Origin: an uncultured Ignavibacteriota bacterium | GTDB taxonomy: Bacteria > Bacteroidota > Ignavibacteria > UBA10030 > UBA8401 | Length of the DNA stretch: 64,000 nt | Direction: 5' to 3' | NCBI GenBank assembly: GCA_903861125.1 | Contig: CAIOTF010000015.1 | Coordinates: 205,008 to 269,007 of the forward strand | Shown here: one piece after another, positions 1 through 8,797 of the stretch | Layout: each line of letters begins with the position of its first letter | Numbering within the stretch: position 1 is the first letter of the stretch | Translations under genes and position numbers: made by a program | Notes under the pieces: model-generated | What the model was told of the DNA's origin: nothing | Seen by the model: the letters and a program-made list of their open reading frames with translations, nothing else | The model's database searches: none

Positions 1-2
1 GA

Positions 3-2768
3 TCGGTAGGCGGCGGCGTTAATCTTTGTCAAAATTCAAATTTTGATCTTCTCCTCGATGGAAATTATATCTGCGGCAATTATGCAGACATTGGTGCCGG
101 GATGATCGTTTCTTCCGGTTTTATCAGACGCGGGCGGTCGATTGTAACGAACAATATCTTTGTTGACAATGAGGCGTTTGAAGTTGGAGGCGGAGTGCAT
201 GTCGGGGGAGATTCGTATGTTCTCTTTATTAACAATACCGTTGTACGAAATACTGCGCTGGCAAGTGGCGGCGGAATCTTTGTGGAAAAAGAATCTCATT
301 GTAGTCTTATCAATAATATCATTTGGGGAAATAATGAAGAAGAGTTATCTGTTCATGGTGATTTCCATGCGATCTCAAATTTAATTGAAGGAGGACATAC
401 AGGACGAGACAACATTCGTGACGATCCGAAATTCCTTCCGGACGATTCACTTTATCGACTCTCACCCAATAGTCCATGTATTGGAACAGGAACCGGCCGC
501 ATTTCGATCATAGAAAAATCATTTCCAATGCCGGATCATGATTTTTTCGGCCGCCAACGTCCTGTTCCGTACGGCACGTCGTGCGATATCGGAGCGATGG
601 AATCGTCGTTTGAACCTTCTTTTACCGCAACGAAGATTCGGGAAACACGGAATGCGTCGAGTGATTCTAAATTTAAATTCACAATCGTTATTGACCAAAT
701 CACTTTAGGTGATCGTGATCCGGTTACTTCCAAAATTATCCGTGCCGGGAAAATGCATACTGTACTCATCGTCAACGATTCCATCCGGTATATACTGAAC
801 GATTCTCTGCCTGTTCCTGCATTTGTAATTTCACCGGAGAATAATCTTATAGAACTGGAACTCATCGGCAGGGCAATGCAAAGGAATAAAGGGATCAATG
901 TCTCTTTCTGGATTGAAGGATTAGATTCTTATGTTTCGTTATTACCTAAAGCGCACGAAGTAATATACCGATGCTATTCAGAATTAAAACCTGGAAAGTA
1001 TAAACTGTTTTTCCAGCCGCAGGATCAGGAAAACATTATTAGATATACCAACAAATTTTTCATAGAAATTATTGTCCAGCCGTACTGGTATCAACGATGG
1101 TGGGCGTATGCCGTGTTTGGACTCGGCGTCATAGGTATCACCATCGGATTCTATCAAATGCAGGTTGCGCGAATACGGCTGGCTCAAAAACTTTCACGTG
1201 AGCAACTGCAAGCCGACAAGATCACGGAAATGAGCAATGTAAAATCCCGTTTTCTTGCAAATATCTCGCATGAACTGCGGACGCCGCTTACTCTGATCAT
1301 CGGACCGATCGATGCATTGATCGCGCAGACAAATAATCAGGAATTCAAGGAACAATTAGGATATATTCAGCGAAATAGCCGAAAGCTGCTCCGGCTGATA
1401 GAACAGCTGTTACAATTTTCCCGGCTCGAATCAGGGAAAATTAAACTTCGTGTGTCGCCGATGAATGTTATACCGTTCCTCAGAAGAATCACCGGATACT
1501 ATATAAGCCAGGCGGCAAAAAATCAGATCGACCTGCAGTTCGTCTCTTCTGTTGATACGATTCACGGTATGATCGATGCGGAAAAGATCGAACATATCCT
1601 GCAAAACTGTATTTCGAATGCGCTGAAATACACGCACTCCGGAGGGTCCATTACCATTCGCGCATGGCAGGAGAAAAATGAACTTGTCTTTTCCGTCAAG
1701 GATACCGGTGACGGGATCGCACCGGAACATCTGCCGCATGTGTTTGACCGCTTTTATCGTGTCGATCCGACGCACAAAATGGAAGGAACAGGGATCGGCC
1801 TTTCTCTTTCAAAGGAACTGGCAGAGGTTCACCGTGGATCGATATTTTTGGACAGCGAACTCAGGAAAGGGACAACAGTCACAGTTCGCCTACCGCTCTC
1901 AGGGTATACTGAAACGGAATTTTCATCAATACCGTATGTCCCTCAGGAGATTGAAACCATGAACAGTACGTCTTCTCCTCTTCCCGATCCCCCTTCCGGT
2001 GAAAAGGATGAGTTACCGATAATTCTGATTGCTGAAGACAATAACGATGCGAGGGGATTTATCCGGTTACAGCTTTCAAAACAATATACCGTGATTGAGG
2101 CGTTGGATGGCGAAGATGCGCTGAATAAAACAAAATTTCAGATACCGGATATTGTGATCAGCGACGTGATGATGCCGAAGAAGAACGGATGGGAACTTTG
2201 CCGGGAATTGAAAAAGGATGAACGGACATCTCATATTCCGGTCATTTTGTTGACCGCCTTGGCCGAGAAAGATGATAAATTGAAGGGGCTTGATTCCGGA
2301 GCTGATGATTATCTTATCAAACCGTTCGACGCCAAGGAACTGCTCACACGCGTACGGAATCTTTTGGAGATTAGAACTAAGCTCCGCGAGTCGTACGGAA
2401 AGACGGTTACGCTGAAACTGGGAGAAGTCTTTGTAACATCGCTCGACGATGCATTTCTGTATAAAGCATTCGGCATCGTTGATGCACATCTATCGGAATC
2501 CGAATTCAGTGTTGAGGCATTTGCGCACGAGATGTTCCTCAGCAGAACACAACTGCAGCGTAAAATTAAAGCAGTCACAAATTTTTCTCCTAGTGATTTT
2601 ATCCGGCACCTCCGGTTGCAGCGTGCAAAAGAACTTCTGGAAAAAAATGCCGGTACGGTGGCCGAGATCGCGGACCGTGTCGGATTTAACAATCATTCAT
2701 ACTTCGCAAAATGCTTTCAGGAACAATTCGGAATCCTCCCCAATCACATTCGCAATCCTCATAAATAA
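3..2768 (+). CDS. Hybrid histidine kinase with beta-helix sensor, receiver and AraC-type output (5' partial)
   Basis: The frame is open to the window edge, so the N-terminus is missing; 921 residues are visible. In order: right-handed beta-helix repeats rich in GGG and NN turns (to about nt 600), a Y_Y_Y-like segment ending in PYWYQRWW (near nt 1080), one membrane helix (about 1100-1160), HisKA with the phospho-acceptor His in SHELRTPLT (near 1267), HATPase with DTGDGIAP and GTGIGLSL (about 1560-1910), a receiver with Asp in ISDVMMP (near 2163), and an AraC helix-turn-helix (about 2460-2765). This is the hybrid two-component layout of Bacteroidota, but with a beta-helix where Reg_prop blades usually sit. 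The beta-helix resembles those of the secreted proteins at 2920 and 27127, down to a DPKF-PDDSLY segment. It probably senses a periplasmic carbohydrate (inference). Reg_prop blades could still lie upstream. Confidence 0.9.
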   Translation, partial: SVGGGVNLCQNSNFDLLLDGNYICGNYADIGAGMIVSSGFIRRGRSIVTNNIFVDNEAFEVGGGVHVGGDSYVLFINNTVVRNTALASGGGIFVEKESHCSLINNIIWGNNEEELSVHGDFHAISNLIEGGHTGRDNIRDDPKFLPDDSLYRLSPNSPCIGTGTGRISIIEKSFPMPDHDFFGRQRPVPYGTSCDIGAMESSFEPSFTATKIRETRNASSDSKFKFTIVIDQITLGDRDPVTSKIIRAGKMHTVLIVNDSIRYILNDSLPVPAFVISPENNLIELELIGRAMQRNKGINVSFWIEGLDSYVSLLPKAHEVIYRCYSELKPGKYKLFFQPQDQENIIRYTNKFFIEIIVQPYWYQRWWAYAVFGLGVIGITIGFYQMQVARIRLAQKLSREQLQADKITEMSNVKSRFLANISHELRTPLTLIIGPIDALIAQTNNQEFKEQLGYIQRNSRKLLRLIEQLLQFSRLESGKIKLRVSPMNVIPFLRRITGYYISQAAKNQIDLQFVSSVDTIHGMIDAEKIEHILQNCISNALKYTHSGGSITIRAWQEKNELVFSVKDTGDGIAPEHLPHVFDRFYRVDPTHKMEGTGIGLSLSKELAEVHRGSIFLDSELRKGTTVTVRLPLSGYTETEFSSIPYVPQEIETMNSTSSPLPDPPSGEKDELPIILIAEDNNDARGFIRLQLSKQYTVIEALDGEDALNKTKFQIPDIVISDVMMPKKNGWELCRELKKDERTSHIPVILLTALAEKDDKLKGLDSGADDYLIKPFDAKELLTRVRNLLEIRTKLRESYGKTVTLKLGEVFVTSLDDAFLYKAFGIVDAHLSESEFSVEAFAHEMFLSRTQLQRKIKAVTNFSPSDFIRHLRLQRAKELLEKNAGTVAEIADRVGFNNHSYFAKCFQEQFGILPNHIRNPHK

Positions 2769-2819
2769 TACCTTTTTGTCCTGTTTTGTTTAACCCCTCA
2801 TTGGTAAAGAATGCATCAT

Positions 2820-2842
2820 CAGTGGTATAGTTTGCACCACTG
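2820..2842. other. Inverted repeat between kinase and beta-helix gene
   Basis: A perfect 7-bp inverted repeat, CAGTGGT and ACCACTG, separated by 9 nt, lies in the 151-nt gap. A TATTTTTG box that fits the Bacteroidota -7 consensus follows at 2871-2878. It may be an operator or a weak hairpin; no T-run follows, so a terminator is less likely. Confidence 0.4.
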
Positions 2843-2919
2843 GTGTTAACGCATTGCACTCATCATTTAATATTTTTGGTCAGTTTTGAAATACTCATCA
2901 CCAACCATTGGAGGCTAGC

Positions 2920-5889
2920 ATGCGTAAACATGTCGTTGTCGATGTTACATTCCTGCTGTTCGCTTTTCTTTTTATTTCAAATGCAACAACACGTAAGGTC
3001 CCGCAGGATTATGCAAAAATACAATCGGCGATCAATGCGGCGGTGAATGGTGATACGGTGCTTGTAGCGGAAGGAACATACATCGAAAATATTGTTATCA
3101 ATAAAAAAATCATTCTTGCAAGCCAATTCTATTTGGATAAAGATACTTCACACATATCAAAAACAATCATCGATGGCAGTACACCAACACATGCGGACAG
3201 TGGAACGGTGGTTGTCTTTACTGCGGGAACTGACTCTACAACACTGGTAACCGGATTTACCATCACTAACGGAACCGGTATGAAACTCATTTGGGCGAAT
3301 TATAACTGCCGCTATGGAGGTGGGGTTGCATATACAGAACTTGGCGGAGGAATTATAAGAAATAATATTATTTCAAAAAATACTGTCACGGTTCCTGCTG
3401 GTTTTTATGGCGGAGCAGCAGGCATTGCTGCGTGGGGATCAAATCTACAAACGAGACCACACAAAGCAATCATTGAGAACAATATCATCGAGAATAATAT
3501 GGTTGTGCCAACGGGAGCAACCAGTTTCACCGAGGTAGGTGGCATAGGAGTATGGGAGGGATATTGCAGGATCACGGGAAACGTTGTTCGAAATAACACG
3601 GTTCAATGGCTTCATCAAACAGGTTCTTGTACGGGCGGCGGGATATTGGTAGATTCTGAAAACGGTGGGAACGATTCAATGATCGTCATCGGCAATACTG
3701 TTGTCGGAAACAAGTCGCGTCAGGGAGGCGGTATCACGGTCGCTGGCAACGGGAACCGAGCATTAATCCAAAGCAATACCGTCATTGGAAATACTGGGGA
3801 TATTGCGGGAGGAGGAATCTTCCTTTTTTATAAACTGGTTAATGCAAAAGTAATAAACAATTATGTTTCAAAAAACATTTCTCCGCAAGGCGGCGGTATC
3901 CGGATAGATCAGGCTAGTATCTGCTATATCGCCAATAATATCATCACTCAGAATACAGCGAGCACGTCTGGAGGCGGTATAAACCTCATTTCTTCATCCA
4001 ATATTCAATTGGTCAATAACACCATTGTTGGGAATAGTAATAATGGAGTTGAGGCAATCAACGGTGCATCCGCACAAGCATTCAATAATATCATTTGGAA
4101 CAATACACCATCGCCTATGACTGGTACGATATACTCATTAAATAATTTAATAAGCGATCCAAAATTTATACCAAACGATTCGCTCTATACTCTTTCAGCG
4201 TTAAGTCCGGCTATAGGCGCAGGTAGTACTTCAACAACAGTTGGCTATGTTTTGCTTACCGCACCTGCTTTAGATTATTCTGGTTCTTCCCGTCCGAATC
4301 CATCATGGAGCAATCCTGATCTTGGTTCGATGGAATCTTCTCGGGCATTCCCGGGAGGTAACGCAATTCGTGTTCCGCAAGATCAATCCACAATTCAAAA
4401 AGGAATAAATGCGGCACAAAATGGCGATGTTGTTCTTGTTTCGGAGGGTACATATAAAGAGAATATTGTCATCACCAAAAAAATAACGGTGGCAAGTCTT
4501 TATTTCATTGATAAAGACACGTCACATATTTCAAAAACCATAATTGATGGATCTGCTCCTTCCAGTGTCGATTCCGCTGCTGTTATAACCATTGACGGAT
4601 CAACAGATACAACTACGATGATCATTGGATTTACAGTCAGTGGCGGCAGAGGCAACCGAAGAGTTACTACTGATCCCTTGGTGTATCGAACAGGAACAGG
4701 CATTGACGTCGCCGGCGGAGGCGCAACAATTCGCAAGAACTCCATCACCGCCAACAATGTAACAGCATCGACAAGCGTAAGTGCCGTTGTCAATATCTGG
4801 GATGTTACTGATATCAAAGGAATCTCATTTGTTATTGTCGAAGACAATACTATTTCAGACAATGTATTAAATGGCGCTCCATCAGTTGAGGGTGGCGCCC
4901 TTGCGATTGGTCATAGTAGCAGAATTATCGGCAACCGGATACTTCGAAATTCCATTATCGGAAAAAGCGCGGGTTTTGGTGCAGCAGCACAAATATGGAA
5001 TGGCACAATAACATTTGAAAGGAACCTTATTGCGAATAACTATGCCTCTACATGGGGCGGAGCGATACAGACAAATCTGATTGGAGGTATGATCATTCTC
5101 CTGGACAACATTATAGCAAACAATTCCGCCGGATTGCAAGGTGGTGCAATATGGGCAAGGTGGGCAACGTCAAAAGTATTTTCAATTAATAATACCATAA
5201 TCGGAAACACAAGTCCGGCTGGAAGCGGACTCTTTTTCAGGGATACTGCGTCGTTTACAGGAATCAATACCGTCCTTTGGAATACGGGCGGATCGGAGAT
5301 ATCGAACGTAAACAATGGCCGCATTGCACTCTCCTACTCTGATATACAATTCGGTTTTGCAGGGACAGGAAATATTAACAGCGATCCACTCTTAAAATCC
5401 ACTAATATTGATTCTCTCGGAATGTTGAAATCGGGCAGCCCATGCATCAATGCCGGATCAGGAAGGCAAATAGTGTCAGGCTCAGTGCTTACTGCGCCTC
5501 TCATCGATTTTTATGGAAATATTCATGGTGTTACTCAAAGACCGGATATCGGAGCAGTTGAAGATGGAACATTTATTAATGATCCTACATGGGGAGTAAA
5601 AGAGCTCCTCACCAATCGTCTTCCGGAAGCATTTGAGTTATCTCAAAATTATCCTAACCCGTTCAATCCATCAACAACAATTCGGTATGCACTCCCCTCC
5701 TCTTCACAGGTCAAACTGGTTATCTATGATCTGCTTGGACGGGAAATCACAACGCTTGTTGACGAGGAACAATCGGCGGGATGGAAGGAAGTGGAGTGGA
5801 ATGCTGGCGGTGCGTCATCAGGAATTTATTTCTATAAAATATCCGCAGGTACGTTTGTTGAAACAAAGAAGATGGTGGTTGTAAAATAA
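2920..5889 (+). CDS. Secreted double beta-helix protein with T9SS sorting domain
   Basis: 989 aa. The start is the ATG at 2920 with GGAGG at 2910-2914; the TTG at 2908 is less likely. A signal peptide (about residues 1-23) precedes two tandem right-handed beta-helix units. Each opens with the same signature (VPQDYAKIQ and VPQDQSTIQ, then NAA-NGD-VLV-EGTY), at about residues 26 and 488, so the gene contains an internal duplication. Many GGG and NN repeats mark the coils. The last ~85 residues are the T9SS sorting domain (QNYPNPFNPSTTIRY, VYDLLGRE, GIYFYK). The family includes polysaccharide lyases and surface adhesins, but no catalytic residues could be assigned. It lies directly after a kinase with a related sensor, which may control it (inference). 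Confidence 0.9.
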   Translation: MRKHVVVDVTFLLFAFLFISNATTRKVPQDYAKIQSAINAAVNGDTVLVAEGTYIENIVINKKIILASQFYLDKDTSHISKTIIDGSTPTHADSGTVVVFTAGTDSTTLVTGFTITNGTGMKLIWANYNCRYGGGVAYTELGGGIIRNNIISKNTVTVPAGFYGGAAGIAAWGSNLQTRPHKAIIENNIIENNMVVPTGATSFTEVGGIGVWEGYCRITGNVVRNNTVQWLHQTGSCTGGGILVDSENGGNDSMIVIGNTVVGNKSRQGGGITVAGNGNRALIQSNTVIGNTGDIAGGGIFLFYKLVNAKVINNYVSKNISPQGGGIRIDQASICYIANNIITQNTASTSGGGINLISSSNIQLVNNTIVGNSNNGVEAINGASAQAFNNIIWNNTPSPMTGTIYSLNNLISDPKFIPNDSLYTLSALSPAIGAGSTSTTVGYVLLTAPALDYSGSSRPNPSWSNPDLGSMESSRAFPGGNAIRVPQDQSTIQKGINAAQNGDVVLVSEGTYKENIVITKKITVASLYFIDKDTSHISKTIIDGSAPSSVDSAAVITIDGSTDTTTMIIGFTVSGGRGNRRVTTDPLVYRTGTGIDVAGGGATIRKNSITANNVTASTSVSAVVNIWDVTDIKGISFVIVEDNTISDNVLNGAPSVEGGALAIGHSSRIIGNRILRNSIIGKSAGFGAAAQIWNGTITFERNLIANNYASTWGGAIQTNLIGGMIILLDNIIANNSAGLQGGAIWARWATSKVFSINNTIIGNTSPAGSGLFFRDTASFTGINTVLWNTGGSEISNVNNGRIALSYSDIQFGFAGTGNINSDPLLKSTNIDSLGMLKSGSPCINAGSGRQIVSGSVLTAPLIDFYGNIHGVTQRPDIGAVEDGTFINDPTWGVKELLTNRLPEAFELSQNYPNPFNPSTTIRYALPSSSQVKLVIYDLLGREITTLVDEEQSAGWKEVEWNAGGASSGIYFYKISAGTFVETKKMVVVK

Positions 5890-5919
5890 ATTTGATGGCA
5901 CGAATAATGCGAGGTAATA

Positions 5920-6120
5920 ATGTTAAAACCGGGTATTGCCACAATCGTCACGTTATTTAAGACATCATGCTGCCGTGCTGTATTGATAATCATCTTTGTT
6001 TCCTCACTGTTGCTTATTCCTTACGAATTATTTTTTATCAATGCTGTCATCGTTTTGATCATACTACGGTTTTTAATGAAAAATGTACGAACGTCTTCCA
6101 CAGAACTTTCACAAGAGTGA
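5920..6120 (+). CDS. Small membrane protein with PYELFF motif
   Basis: 66 aa, ATG at 5920 with GAGG at 5911-5914. After a short basic N-terminus there are two adjoining hydrophobic stretches around the motif LLLIPYELFF, then a short charged tail. The same motif and spacing occur in the protein at 11564, so the two are paralogues. I do not recognise the family. It lies 30 nt downstream of the secreted beta-helix gene and may be co-transcribed with it. Confidence 0.7.
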   Translation: MLKPGIATIVTLFKTSCCRAVLIIIFVSSLLLIPYELFFINAVIVLIILRFLMKNVRTSSTELSQE

Positions 6121-6170
6121 TTGGACAACCTTGGGACCTTTAATATCCCGGATGAAGTGAAATTGATCGT

Positions 6171-6197
6171 CATCGGATTGTTCATAGCAATCCGATG
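6171..6197. other. Perfect hairpin, possible transcript 3' end
   Basis: CATCGGATTG and CAATCCGATG pair perfectly over 10 bp around a 7-nt loop. It sits 51 nt after the stop of the PYELFF gene. It lacks a poly-T tail, so intrinsic termination is uncertain. A hairpin with the same GGATTG/CAATCC core follows the gene ending at 22742. Confidence 0.45.
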
Positions 6198-6272
6198 GCT
6201 GAACAATTGTTATTTTCTGCCCAATGAGCCGTGATCTTTGTAATAACATTTGAGAACTATATATTTTTTTAC

Positions 6273-6303
6273 TTGATTCAATAATATTATCAACGTACGT
6301 TTG
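6273..6303 (+). promoter_or_regulatory. Bacteroidota-type promoter
   Basis: TTG at 6273-6275 and TACGTTTG at 6296-6303 are separated by exactly 20 nt and match the Bacteroidota primary sigma consensus (TTG, TAnnTTTG). The same boxes with the same spacing occur at 26772-26802 and 35893-35923. It should drive the thioredoxin gene at 6479 through a long 5' leader. Confidence 0.7.
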
Positions 6304-6320
6304 TTCCGTTAAAACTGAAA

Positions 6321-6414
6321 TTCGGCGGCTCTTGCCACGAATTGGATCCTGGGAGTCGTACAAAATATTCAGATCCATCATCTTCCCCCTTTCCATCCTC
6401 CGGCACAGCCGAAG
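6321..6414 (+). ncRNA. Repeated 5' leader RNA element, copy A
   Basis: Three potential stems: GGC-tctt-GCC at about 6327-6336; TGGATC/GATCCA; and CGGC-aca-GCCG at 6401-6411. A pyrimidine tract ending in TTTCCATCC precedes the last stem. The layout and conserved linker CGAATTGGATCC match copies at 12236, 22992 and 26822. The 5' edge is about 20 nt after the promoter -7 box, so it lies at the front of the transcript. The coding start follows 64 nt later. No known riboswitch class is recognised. Confidence 0.55.
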
Positions 6415-6478
6415 CGATAAATCCGATACATTCAAGACATTTTTATCCTTTATTTCCCATTGCGTAAACACTGCTTAT

Positions 6479-6997
6479 ATGAACATTTGCAATATTTTAA
6501 AAAAGTGTCTGTTCCTCATGTTTCTGCTCTTTGCCGGAATTCCTAACCTTAATGCACAGGAACAGACTACTACAAACTTCAGCGCCGAAACAATGAACGG
6601 CGAGATCGTTTCTCTCTCCGACTATCTGAAGAACGGTCCGGTCTATGTAAGTTTCTGGACAACGTGGTGCGAACCGTGTAAGGCAGAGCTGAAGATGTTA
6701 AAAGCTTTGGCTGATACATACCGTCCCCGCGGACTGACAATCCTTGCTATCAACAAGGATGATCCAAAAACAGCGGCAAAGGTGAAGGCATATGTTCGCT
6801 CTCAAAAATTCACTTTTCCCGTTCTTGTCGATCCGGATGAACGGATCTTTAAGCAACTGAACGGGTCACAGGTTCCTTATTCTCTGCTCATCGATACTCA
6901 TGGAACGGTCGTACGCAGACGGACCGGATACTTGGCCGGTGATGAAAAAACCATCGCGAAGGATTTTGACGATATTCTTTCGGGAAAGACAGAATAG
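6479..6997 (+). CDS. Periplasmic TlpA/ResA-like thiol-disulfide oxidoreductase
   Basis: 172 aa from ATG 6479, chosen because a signal peptide (MNICNILKKCLFLMFLLFAG, cleavage near LNAQ) begins there; the open frame extends upstream into the leader RNA. The active site is WCEPC (about residues 61-65) after FWTTW, followed by the cis-Pro region SQVPYS. Proteins of this family reduce or isomerise disulfides in the periplasm, for example in cytochrome c maturation. No clear ribosome binding site is visible, and the gene has a ~170-nt structured leader. The outer-membrane protein gene follows 85 nt later and may be in the same transcript. Confidence 0.88.
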   Translation: MNICNILKKCLFLMFLLFAGIPNLNAQEQTTTNFSAETMNGEIVSLSDYLKNGPVYVSFWTTWCEPCKAELKMLKALADTYRPRGLTILAINKDDPKTAAKVKAYVRSQKFTFPVLVDPDERIFKQLNGSQVPYSLLIDTHGTVVRRRTGYLAGDEKTIAKDFDDILSGKTE

Positions 6998-7082
6998 ATT
7001 GAATAGAATTCATTCCTTACATCTATTTTGTTGTCATTCCAAACGGCTGCATGAACAAAGAAGTCAGGCGGAGAGTCTAGAC

Positions 7083-8723
7083 ATGACATTGAATGGTTGC
7101 AACACCTCGACTTCGCTCGGTGTGACAATCTTGATTTTATTTTTCTTGATAAGCGTTAACCAAATTTCTGCCCAATCAGTCACAACATCCGTCAGCAATG
7201 TGATGAAATACGGACTCGGGAACGAAGTAACGATTAACGGCAAGGAGCGGAAGGAATATGTTGAGAATCTCGCCGATGTCCGTCTTGGATTCAACAATTT
7301 AACGGTCGGTTTCCGGCTGGAGCTGAGTGATCCGCCTGAATTCGGTGTCCGGTACCGAGGACTGAAAAAAAAGTTTATCGAATTCAATACTGAAGAAGTA
7401 ACGCTGCGAGCCGGCGATCTGTACGCACTGTTCAACCGCGGCACGTCGCTTCATCTGTTCGAGAACCGGACATTAGCGTACGATTCGGGGATCGAAGGAG
7501 CATATGCACAGTACCGTTCGTCGTGGTTCCGCGCCGCACTTATATCCGGCGTGCTTGATTTTGTCGACCCCGTCACGGTATATCTTCTTTCTCCGCGTCA
7601 CGATCTGTATTCACTGCGCGGAGCGCTGGCGGAAATTACTCCTTTTCCATTCGTATCGATCGGAGCAAGTTTTGTTTCATCCGATGCGGAGATATCGAAC
7701 GCCATGACGCTCGTGCCTGACAAAGTCAAAGCGGATCTTCCGGAATTGTTCATGACGGTGCGTACCGGTCCTGTGGATTTCTTTGCTTCATATACGATGC
7801 GGAACGTCTATAATAAGAATAAAGCAAAATGGGAAGAGGGAAATGCGTTGTATAGTTCACTGTCACACACGGGTGAGGGATACGGTGTCACGATAGAATA
7901 TAAAAATTATCGTTTCGATATCGTCGATCCGTCGGGAGCCGATCCTTTCCGCATCACGCGCATGATGCCGTTCCAGAATCCGCCGACCGTTAAAAAAGAA
8001 CATTCGTATACCACGTTGTCGCGGTATCCGCATCTTGTCGATTTTAACGACGAAGTGGGTGTTCAAACGGATCTCTATTACAGTATCATGGATGGGACTA
8101 CGCTGAACCTGAGCGGATCGATGGCAAGCCGACATTACCGTTATATTCTGAACAGATCAACATTTGTCTCCGCCCGGAACGAAGCAGGATCTCCACTGCT
8201 CCCTTCGCTGGACAAATCCCGGTCGCCGTTCTGGGAAATCACCGCGGACATTGAACATTTTCTGAATGAAGAGGGATCGTATGTGAAAGCCGGATTCGAC
8301 CGCCGATGCGATTACACATTTTTTGAGTTCGGATCGACCTATATTAACATGACGGGAATTCCGATACAGGTGCAATGGATGCTGGATGAAACGTGGAGCG
8401 TAAAGACAACGGTTGAGCAGCAATGGGTGTATCACAGCGCATACCAGACAGACAAATCGTCGTTCGATCTGCTGTTCTCTCTGGAAATCTCCAAATCGCC
8501 TGAGTGGTCAGCGGGAATACGCAGAGAATCCACAACAAATCCGTTCGATCCGACCCGCCGCAGTATCTGGATCGCGGTCGACGGATCGTACCGGATAGGA
8601 CGTTCTCATACGGTATATCTTTCCGTCGGCGATGAACGGGGCGGTCAGGTATGTGCCAACGGCATTTGCCGTCAGATCAATCCGTTCAGCGGCTTCAGAT
8701 TTTCAATAATCAGTCAATTATAA
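7083..8723 (+). CDS. Outer-membrane beta-barrel protein, DUF6029-like
   Basis: 546 aa. It has a signal peptide ending near QISAQS, then alternating beta-strand sequence throughout and a C-terminus of aromatic and hydrophobic residues (FRFSIISQL). It resembles the DUF6029 family, putative outer-membrane proteins often found beside TlpA or Omp28 proteins, as here on both sides. ATG 7083 has GGAG about 10 nt upstream. The first 13 codons, however, lie in a REP-like repeat (around 7095-7127), and GTG 7122 would give an equally good signal peptide. Function unknown. Confidence 0.75.
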   Translation: MTLNGCNTSTSLGVTILILFFLISVNQISAQSVTTSVSNVMKYGLGNEVTINGKERKEYVENLADVRLGFNNLTVGFRLELSDPPEFGVRYRGLKKKFIEFNTEEVTLRAGDLYALFNRGTSLHLFENRTLAYDSGIEGAYAQYRSSWFRAALISGVLDFVDPVTVYLLSPRHDLYSLRGALAEITPFPFVSIGASFVSSDAEISNAMTLVPDKVKADLPELFMTVRTGPVDFFASYTMRNVYNKNKAKWEEGNALYSSLSHTGEGYGVTIEYKNYRFDIVDPSGADPFRITRMMPFQNPPTVKKEHSYTTLSRYPHLVDFNDEVGVQTDLYYSIMDGTTLNLSGSMASRHYRYILNRSTFVSARNEAGSPLLPSLDKSRSPFWEITADIEHFLNEEGSYVKAGFDRRCDYTFFEFGSTYINMTGIPIQVQWMLDETWSVKTTVEQQWVYHSAYQTDKSSFDLLFSLEISKSPEWSAGIRRESTTNPFDPTRRSIWIAVDGSYRIGRSHTVYLSVGDERGGQVCANGICRQINPFSGFRFSIISQL

Positions 8724-8797
8724 TCAGGTTTTTTTACAAAGGGCTACACAATGTCAAAATTTTTAGTATTTTACCAAAACCTGTCAGGGAGATCACA

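Larger units (their letters stand above)
6121..6478 (+). other. Intergenic region holding a hairpin, a promoter and leader RNA element
   Basis: No convincing gene. It holds a perfect 10-bp hairpin (6171-6197) without a T-run, a Bacteroidota-type promoter (6273-6303) and the leader element (6321-6414), each listed separately. Confidence 0.7.

Noticed and set aside
6332..6478. Upstream extension of the thioredoxin gene through the leader, starting PRIGSWES
   Set aside because: Copy B gives a similar PRMEPGES peptide, but leader lengths vary by non-multiples of three and stems are kept, so this is RNA structure rather than coding; signal peptide starts at 6479.
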